Shown piece after piece: positions 58,349 to 64,000 of a DNA stretch of 64,000 nt (its first letter is position 1; the number at the start of each line of letters is the position of its first letter). Made by a program: the position numbers and the translations under genes. The stretch is from positions 1-64,000 of the forward strand of contig JANWXQ010000013.1 in assembly GCA_025057275.1 (NCBI GenBank). The letters are read 5' to 3'. This DNA comes from Chitinophagales bacterium. GTDB lineage: Bacteria > Bacteroidota > Bacteroidia > Chitinophagales > UBA10324. The notes beneath the pieces were generated by a model that was given only the letters and a program-made list of their open reading frames with translations, was not told the origin of the DNA and ran no database searches.

Positions 58349-59575
58349 CTATGAGCCTGCAATCAGCTTAAATACCTGACTGCTGCTTCCGCAGCGCAGC
58401 CGCAGCAAATACAAACTATCAGCGTAAAGCTCGGTTTCCACCACCTGACGCTGGCCAGGTGCCATAATGATGCGTTCCGAGCGCATGATCTTTCCTTCCA
58501 AACTAATCCAATCCAGCTCAACCTCTTGTTCCTGGTTGCTGCGATTGATCATGTAAGCGTCTTGATGCGGACCCGCCTGCTCAAAAACAATTTGATGGGC
58601 TTCATCAGCCTGAACTCCGGTAAAGCCACACGAACTGCTTCCGGCAGCGGGCGACAGATGATCATAAAAAAATGGAGTGATCAGCATCATCAGCGTGTCG
58701 TACTGCGGCGAGTTGACCGGGACGCCGTGCCCGGCATTGACAAACGGATGCAGGTAACTTTCCACCCCGTTGGCAAGCAGTTGATGATGAATGTTATAGC
58801 TGCCATGCAGGTTTACGCCGTTAAACGACAAGCCGTATACATATGGCACAATGTTGTCTGCAGTGCCATGAAACAGATAGGCGGGCTCTGTTTCGTTTTG
58901 CAGCCATGAGGTGTCGGGCATGCCACCCCAGCAGGGTACAATGGCAGAAACCGAAGAAGTAGGCCCTTCATTGCCGCTGGCCTGATCCAACGGACCAAAA
59001 GGAGTTGTATCAAAAGCCTGATCGGCTTCATCCTGATCCCAATAAGCTACCGTCAGGCAAATGGCTGCACCTGCTGAACTGCCCACCATGAAGATGGTGT
59101 TGGTATCAATACAGTAATTCAACCAGTTTTTTCGAAAAAACCGCACAGCAGACATGGCATCCTGTGTGATCTGATACACAGACTGGTAGTTGTCAACTGT
59201 ATCGGGGAAAACATTGCTACCCAAACGATAATTGATGCTGGCAAATGCGTAGCCCTTTTTGGCAAAATAATTCCCCAGTTTTACCGCCCGGTTTTCGCCC
59301 TTGTCGCCGGTAGTAAAGCCGCCCGCATGCAGGTACACGATAACTGGTCTAAGGTAGTTTACCGATGCATCGGGTTCATACAGGTCCAGCTTCAGCGTGT
59401 CAACCTGATTGTTCTTAAAGAAATTCTTATTGGAACCGTAAGTGATGTCTGTGGTAATTTTTACAGTTGCATAAACGGAGTCCAGAAAAACTCCGGGCGG
59501 AGGGCCTACCTGACTGAAGAGCGGGCTGTTCCCCAATAGCATGGCAGTAATGAAGAAAACGTTAAGATGTTTCAT
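58349..59575 (-). CDS. Exported alpha/beta-hydrolase (carboxylesterase-like)
   Basis: The 408-residue protein has a signal peptide (about 1-22, ending LFSQ) and an alpha/beta-hydrolase domain (about 45-315). The oxyanion motif is LHAGGF (in place of HGGGF), the nucleophile elbow is VGSSAGAAIC, and a later acidic residue and NAGHGVP supply the likely rest of the triad. The last 85 residues form beta strands resembling a T9SS tail, ending LYLLRLRCGSSSQVFKLIAGS without the PNP motif, so surface export is possible. It probably removes ester groups from a polysaccharide or similar compound. It lies 65 bases upstream of susC in the same direction, and diverges from the GH31 gene. Confidence 0.87.
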   Translation of the reverse strand: MKHLNVFFITAMLLGNSPLFSQVGPPPGVFLDSVYATVKITTDITYGSNKNFFKNNQVDTLKLDLYEPDASVNYLRPVIVYLHAGGFTTGDKGENRAVKLGNYFAKKGYAFASINYRLGSNVFPDTVDNYQSVYQITQDAMSAVRFFRKNWLNYCIDTNTIFMVGSSAGAAICLTVAYWDQDEADQAFDTTPFGPLDQASGNEGPTSSVSAIVPCWGGMPDTSWLQNETEPAYLFHGTADNIVPYVYGLSFNGVNLHGSYNIHHQLLANGVESYLHPFVNAGHGVPVNSPQYDTLMMLITPFFYDHLSPAAGSSSCGFTGVQADEAHQIVFEQAGPHQDAYMINRSNQEQEVELDWISLEGKIMRSERIIMAPGQRQVVETELYADSLYLLRLRCGSSSQVFKLIAGS

Positions 59576-59709
59576 GGCTTTACATGGTGACTTTAAAGAA
59601 TGGACTTATGATCGGTGGGTTTAGTACGTTTACGGTTGAGAAAATGTTGCTTCTGCTTCGTACATCGGTGAATTTAAATGGGTGGAAATGTTGTGCCTCA
59701 AAAGTCCTG

Positions 59710-62133
59710 ATGGCAATCCTAACGCTGCTGTTTTCCGGCACATCATGCGCATCCGCTCAGGTTTCAGACCACTCATTAGGCAATCTGAAAAAAGCGAGGC
59801 AAATATCCAGCGGACTGGAAATTTTTACTCATTTCGGCCGACTGCGAATACACATTTTTACGCACACCATACTGCGCATTGAAGCCACTGTTCAAGAATT
59901 TTCTTTTCGTTCTTATGCCGTTGTGGAACAACCGCAGCCCGTACGCTGGAATTGGAAGCAATATGCCGACTCGATTGTCGTGCAAACCGACTCCCTTAAA
60001 CTGTTGGTGCACAGCCGGCCGGTTCGCCTGGCTTTTTTCTCTATTGACGGTCGTTTGCTGTTGGCCGATGACCCTGCCTTGGGTATTTCCTGGGCAGGAA
60101 ATACCGCTACCGCCTACCTGCAGCTGCAACCCGACGAACGATTTGTGGGTTTGGGTGAAAAAACCGGCAACCTCAACCGTCGGGGCTCAGCCTTTGTCCA
60201 CTGGAATTCCGACGTACCGGCCTATGCCCTTAACCAGGACCCCCTATATGCCTCCATCCCGTTTTATATGGGCTTTCACGACTCCCTGTGTTATGGAATT
60301 TTTCTGGATAATTCCTCCAGATCGGTGTTCAACTTTGGCGCTTCACAGCATCGCTTTACCTCCATTTCCGTTGATGACGGAAACCTGACCTACTTTTTCA
60401 TCCACCGCTCCTCGCCTGCCGGCATTCTGTACGATTATACCTGGCTTACCGGCCGCATGCCCATGCCACCCAAATGGGCGCTGGGCTATCATCAGTGCCG
60501 GTGGAGTTATTATCCTGAGCAACAGGTGTTGTCGCTGGCCAATACCTTCCGTCAGCGCCGTTTTCCCTGCGACGCCATTTGGTTAGACATTCATTATATG
60601 AATGATTACAAGGTGTTTACCTGGCATCCGACCTATTTCCCCCACCCCGCCCGGATGCTCGACAGTTTGCAATCCATGGGGTTTCATACCGTTATCATTC
60701 TGGATCCCGGTATCAAAAAGGAAACCGGCTATGCGGCTTATGATGAGGGAACACAAAAGAATCTGTTCCTCACCTACCCCGACGGCCAGCCCTACCTGGG
60801 GGAAGTGTGGCCTGGCTGGTGTGCCTTTCCCGATTTCAGTAATCCCCAAACACGCCGTTGGTGGGGGGCTCAGCTAAAACCACTTGCCGATGCTGGCGTT
60901 GACGGCTGGTGGTGCGACATGAACGAAATAGCCACCTGGGGACAGAGCACGCCATTAAACGTGCGCTTTCATGGTGATGGCCTACCGTTTTCCTATCGCA
61001 CCGGCAAAAACCTCTATGGTTTGTTGATGACCCGGGCTACCTACGAAGGAGCCCTGCTTGCCGCACCTGACCGCCGGCCTTTCCTGCTTACCCGTGCCGG
61101 TTTTGCCGGGCTGCAGCGCTATTCGGCCATATGGACCGGCGACAACGTTTCCGATGAACAGCATATGATGCTGGGAGTCCGCCTGCTTAATTCCCTGGGC
61201 TTAAGCGGAGTGCCCTTCTGCGGCGTTGATGTTGGCGGTTTTATCGGTACGGCCAGCCCTAACCTGATGGCTCGATGGATGAGCCTTGGCGCTTTTTCTC
61301 CATTCTTTCGTGCACACAAGGAAATCAACGGACCGGCAGCCGAACCCTGGGCCTTTAATGAAACCACCGAGCGCATAGCCCGCAGCTACACAGCTTTTCG
61401 TTACCGCCTGCTTCCCTACATCTATTCGGCATTCCGGCAGTCGGCCTTAAGTGGTTTGCCTGTGCAGCGTAGCCTGGCTTTGTATTTTCCGTTTGATGTG
61501 AAAACTTACCAACCGGATTTTCAGCATCAATATTTCTTTGGTGATGCCCTGCTGGTAGCACCCTGCCTGGCCACCCAGTCCTTTACTGCAGTTTACCTGC
61601 CTGAAGGCAAGTGGTTTGACCTGCACACTGGCATGCCTTATCAAGGCAGACAGTCAATAGTTATGCCCTCACCACCCGAGCGGCTCCCTTTGTTTGTCCG
61701 CGGAGGTTCTTTTCTGTTTCTTCAAAACGCAGTGTTGCATACCGGCCAGTCGCCGGGCGATACCTTGTTTGTGCATGCCTTTTACGGACACAGCCACAAT
61801 CCTCAGCTTTACTATGAAGATGCCGGCGAAGGTATGGCCTACCTCAACGGCGACTTCTGGCAGCGCGCTTTCGCTTTGGACACCCTGTCGCACACACTGA
61901 CTGTGAATGCAGTGTCTGGCACCTTCAAATCCGCCCATTCGTATATTAAGTTCTACCTGCATGGATTTCCTGAGCTATCTCGGGTTTCCGTAGGAACCAC
62001 TTCCGTGCCGGTGCTTTCCGAGTCGGTACGCCTTATGGATGTTTCCGGCACTGACCGACCCATCTCCGCTGCATCTTTTACCTTACCTCATTTGCGGGAG
62101 CGCATCGAAATCCGGTGGCAAACCCAACCATGA
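59710..62133 (+). CDS. GH31 family alpha-glucosidase-like enzyme, exported
   Basis: GH31 enzymes release glucose (or xylose) from non-reducing ends of alpha-glucans. From the ATG at 59710 (807 aa) a hydrophobic stretch MAILTLLFSGTSCASAQ acts as the signal. The enzyme core then has the conserved GLGEKTGNLNRRG, LGYHQCRWSYY, the nucleophile motif WWCDMNE (Asp403) and the acid/base motif WTGDN (Asp478), ending in a GH31 beta domain. Cys precedes the nucleophile where Asn is common. No T9SS tail is visible. The frame is open to ATGs at 59584 and 59644, so the start is uncertain. The secreted GH13 gene follows 59 bases downstream. Confidence 0.92.
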   Translation: MAILTLLFSGTSCASAQVSDHSLGNLKKARQISSGLEIFTHFGRLRIHIFTHTILRIEATVQEFSFRSYAVVEQPQPVRWNWKQYADSIVVQTDSLKLLVHSRPVRLAFFSIDGRLLLADDPALGISWAGNTATAYLQLQPDERFVGLGEKTGNLNRRGSAFVHWNSDVPAYALNQDPLYASIPFYMGFHDSLCYGIFLDNSSRSVFNFGASQHRFTSISVDDGNLTYFFIHRSSPAGILYDYTWLTGRMPMPPKWALGYHQCRWSYYPEQQVLSLANTFRQRRFPCDAIWLDIHYMNDYKVFTWHPTYFPHPARMLDSLQSMGFHTVIILDPGIKKETGYAAYDEGTQKNLFLTYPDGQPYLGEVWPGWCAFPDFSNPQTRRWWGAQLKPLADAGVDGWWCDMNEIATWGQSTPLNVRFHGDGLPFSYRTGKNLYGLLMTRATYEGALLAAPDRRPFLLTRAGFAGLQRYSAIWTGDNVSDEQHMMLGVRLLNSLGLSGVPFCGVDVGGFIGTASPNLMARWMSLGAFSPFFRAHKEINGPAAEPWAFNETTERIARSYTAFRYRLLPYIYSAFRQSALSGLPVQRSLALYFPFDVKTYQPDFQHQYFFGDALLVAPCLATQSFTAVYLPEGKWFDLHTGMPYQGRQSIVMPSPPERLPLFVRGGSFLFLQNAVLHTGQSPGDTLFVHAFYGHSHNPQLYYEDAGEGMAYLNGDFWQRAFALDTLSHTLTVNAVSGTFKSAHSYIKFYLHGFPELSRVSVGTTSVPVLSESVRLMDVSGTDRPISAASFTLPHLRERIEIRWQTQP

Positions 62134-62192
62134 TTTAACATCTCCTCTATTTTACCTGTTGCCAATCTGCCGGAACTTTACCCGCTACCGAC

Positions 62193-64000
62193 ATGAAGCA
62201 GCTTTTCTGGTTATTCTGTTGTTTGCACCTGACCGCACAGGCTCAGGAGATCCTTTTGCAGGGCTGGTATTGGGATTATCCCAAAACCGCTCAGGGAAAA
62301 TGGTGGGTAGATACCCTGGCGCAGAAAACCCGTACTCTGGCCGATGCAGGCTTTACTTCGTTATGGCTCCCCCCACTGAGCAAATCAGCCTCCGGCAGTA
62401 ACAGCAATGGCTACGACATCAAGGATTATTTTGATCTGGGCATATATCCCACCAGCACACAGTTTGGCAACGAAACCCGCCTGCTGGCTTTGATTGACTC
62501 GCTGGAGAAATACGGCATTCACCCGGTCGCCGACATGATTTACAACCACCGCAACGGCGGAAAATGGGAAAACAACCCCTCGGTGGAGGGTTGGATTGAA
62601 AACTACTCCTTGGTCAAACACAATAGCGGTGATGCCTGCTACCCATCTGACCGTTTTCGCTGCATCCTGCCCATAGGGGGCACCACCGGTCTGGGTGCCG
62701 GCACCTACTATTTCAAAATCCGTTCGGCATCGCAGGCCGCTGCCTACTTCGGCAATCCCTATATTTTTCGGGTCACCACTAAAAAGGTGGGCAACTCAAG
62801 CCTTCCTGACTTAACCGAAAGTGAACCCAACGGCGGAGCAGATTGCGGTCAGCCCACCAACTTTTACGGTCTGGCCCGGAAGATGAAAGCCTCCGTAGAT
62901 GCCGGCGGTTGCGGCACCGATGAATTTTATTTGACCCTGACAGCAAATGACTTTCATGCCACCGGCGACACCCTGTTCATCACCTTGTCCAACGAGAACG
63001 GAGCCTATAGCGACCACTATATCTACGGCCTGTGGTACACCGCAACCAACAGCGATATTCAAAATAAAATAATATATCAGACGGCCACTGATTTCAGCGG
63101 CCTCAAAAGCGGAAGGGGTGCCATGAATCACACGGCCTTTAAACCCAATGGCAGCCCCACCTGCCTGTGCGGCGATCTGGATGGCATGTGGTTTTATTAC
63201 GATCTGGATCAAAATACTTCCTCCGTTTCCGACACGCTTCGGGTCTGGACCCGGTGGATGATGGAACAATTCGGCATGCAGGGTTTTCGTATCGATGCAG
63301 TCAAGCATTTTCCTGCCTCGTTTCTGGGCGACCTGTTGGACTACCTCTGCACACAGGGTAATTGCCCCAAACTGGTGGTGGGGGAAAGCTACGACTACGA
63401 CGCCACCGTGCTTCGCAACCGTTTGGATGAAGTGTACGCCTACATGGATCAGACCACGAAAAACGCAGTGTATTATTCCTTATTTGATTTCAACCTGCAA
63501 GCCTGCCTGCGCGATGCCTGCGATGCCTTCGGCTACGATGTGCGCAATGTTTTCAACTGCGGTCTTAACAGCGTGCATTCCGTTTATCGGAAAAACATCG
63601 TTTCATTTGTCAATAACCACGATTTCCGCGAAGCTTCTCAGTCGGTAGACACCGATCCGATTCTGGCTTATGCCTACATTCTGACCAATCCTGTAGTAGG
63701 CATGCCCTGCGTGTATTGGACGGACTATTACTCAAAAAAATATCCTTCCTACACCGAAACATTCAATGCCCTGCTCCGTGCGCATTTCCGCTATGTGCAG
63801 GGGGCTCAGCATGTGGAATACCTCAACCGCTTCAATTCACCCTATCCGGTTAACTACAACAGCGGAGCGGCATCCACCACGTTGGCCTACCAGCTTTCCG
63901 GTGCCTCCAACACCTGCCTGCCCGATCGCGACGCAGTGGTGGTCATCAACTTTTCCGGCCTGCCCCTCAAGGCCCACATCACCGTCAACACCAATGCGCC
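62193..64000 (+). CDS. Secreted GH13 alpha-amylase (3' end beyond the window)
   Basis: An ATG at 62193 opens a frame that stays open to the window edge (602 codons and one extra base). It begins with a signal peptide (KQLFWLFCCLHLTAQAQ) and the amylase start EILLQGWYWDYPK. Catalytic regions follow in order: VADMIYNHR, then a long Cys-containing insertion (about residues 150-320), GFRIDAVKHF with nucleophile Asp368, VVGESYDYD with acid/base Glu398 and FVNNHDF with Asp477. The insertion could carry a starch-binding or disulfide-stabilised module. This should be the extracellular or surface enzyme that starts polymer breakdown; any T9SS tail lies outside the window. Confidence 0.92.
   Translation, partial: MKQLFWLFCCLHLTAQAQEILLQGWYWDYPKTAQGKWWVDTLAQKTRTLADAGFTSLWLPPLSKSASGSNSNGYDIKDYFDLGIYPTSTQFGNETRLLALIDSLEKYGIHPVADMIYNHRNGGKWENNPSVEGWIENYSLVKHNSGDACYPSDRFRCILPIGGTTGLGAGTYYFKIRSASQAAAYFGNPYIFRVTTKKVGNSSLPDLTESEPNGGADCGQPTNFYGLARKMKASVDAGGCGTDEFYLTLTANDFHATGDTLFITLSNENGAYSDHYIYGLWYTATNSDIQNKIIYQTATDFSGLKSGRGAMNHTAFKPNGSPTCLCGDLDGMWFYYDLDQNTSSVSDTLRVWTRWMMEQFGMQGFRIDAVKHFPASFLGDLLDYLCTQGNCPKLVVGESYDYDATVLRNRLDEVYAYMDQTTKNAVYYSLFDFNLQACLRDACDAFGYDVRNVFNCGLNSVHSVYRKNIVSFVNNHDFREASQSVDTDPILAYAYILTNPVVGMPCVYWTDYYSKKYPSYTETFNALLRAHFRYVQGAQHVEYLNRFNSPYPVNYNSGAASTTLAYQLSGASNTCLPDRDAVVVINFSGLPLKAHITVNTNA

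Overview
The window comes from a Bacteroidota genome of moderate GC. The evidence is a SusC/SusD pair, at least eight secreted proteins ending in a type IX secretion (T9SS) C-terminal sorting domain, FKBP lipoproteins beside nrnA and ndk, a SAM-dependent queA/ispD block, and promoters of the Bacteroidota type (-7 box TAnnTTTG; seventeen exact matches sit directly ahead of genes). The predicted proteome fits the Saprospirales/Chitinophagales part of the phylum, but the sequence alone does not fix the family. No CRISPR array, insertion sequence, phage integrase or rRNA operon was seen.

Layout. 1-4.7 kb: the tail of a T9SS cargo gene, a small AT-rich island with a Fic AMP-transferase gene flanked by a 65-bp repeat of the 3' end of an FKBP gene, then nrnA and two FKBP-type isomerases. 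4.7-9.5 kb: ndk, a CoA-binding protein, an E2 acyltransferase, dnaX and a small membrane protein. 9.5-17.7 kb: a run of surface-protein genes, namely a fibronectin-III protein, two tandem arylsulfate-sulfotransferase-like proteins and an L-type lectin, with an EamA transporter between. 17.7-26.7 kb: housekeeping genes (uppP-truB-ribF, queA-ispD-glycosyltransferase, a cobalamin adenosyltransferase) with an outer-membrane receptor and its Cys-rich partner. 26.7-29.8 kb: two tandem seven-repeat propeller proteins, the second broken by an in-frame stop. 30-41 kb: rpsL-rpsG-fusA, two very large membrane proteins (YfhO and DUF2723 families), an SDR dehydrogenase, rlmB and tRNA-Gln. 41-52 kb: an M43 metalloprotease, prs-rplY-pth-fumarylacetoacetase-like, a fused 2-oxoacid dehydrogenase E1, a DUF5655-like protein, an LD-carboxypeptidase, metG and tRNA-Arg. 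52-64 kb: an alpha-glucan utilisation locus with a cytoplasmic GH13, SusD, SusC, an esterase-like hydrolase, GH31 and a secreted GH13 cut by the window end.

How the genes work together. The 52-64 kb locus reads as a complete route for starch-like glucans: a secreted GH13 and GH31 cut polymer outside or in the periplasm, SusCD imports oligosaccharides, and the signal-less GH13 finishes them in the cytoplasm. The many T9SS cargo proteins imply a T9SS elsewhere in the genome. Most other genes are core metabolism and translation.

Most notable observations: (1) an A10 run in dnaX where both shifted reading frames stop within two codons, a strong candidate for making the short gamma subunit by slippage; (2) the Fic gene lying between a near-identical 65-bp repeat of the neighbouring FKBP gene's 3' end; (3) tandem sulfotransferase-like enzymes that keep all apparent catalytic residues but are addressed to the cell surface; (4) a fresh nonsense mutation in a propeller paralogue; (5) two tRNA genes.
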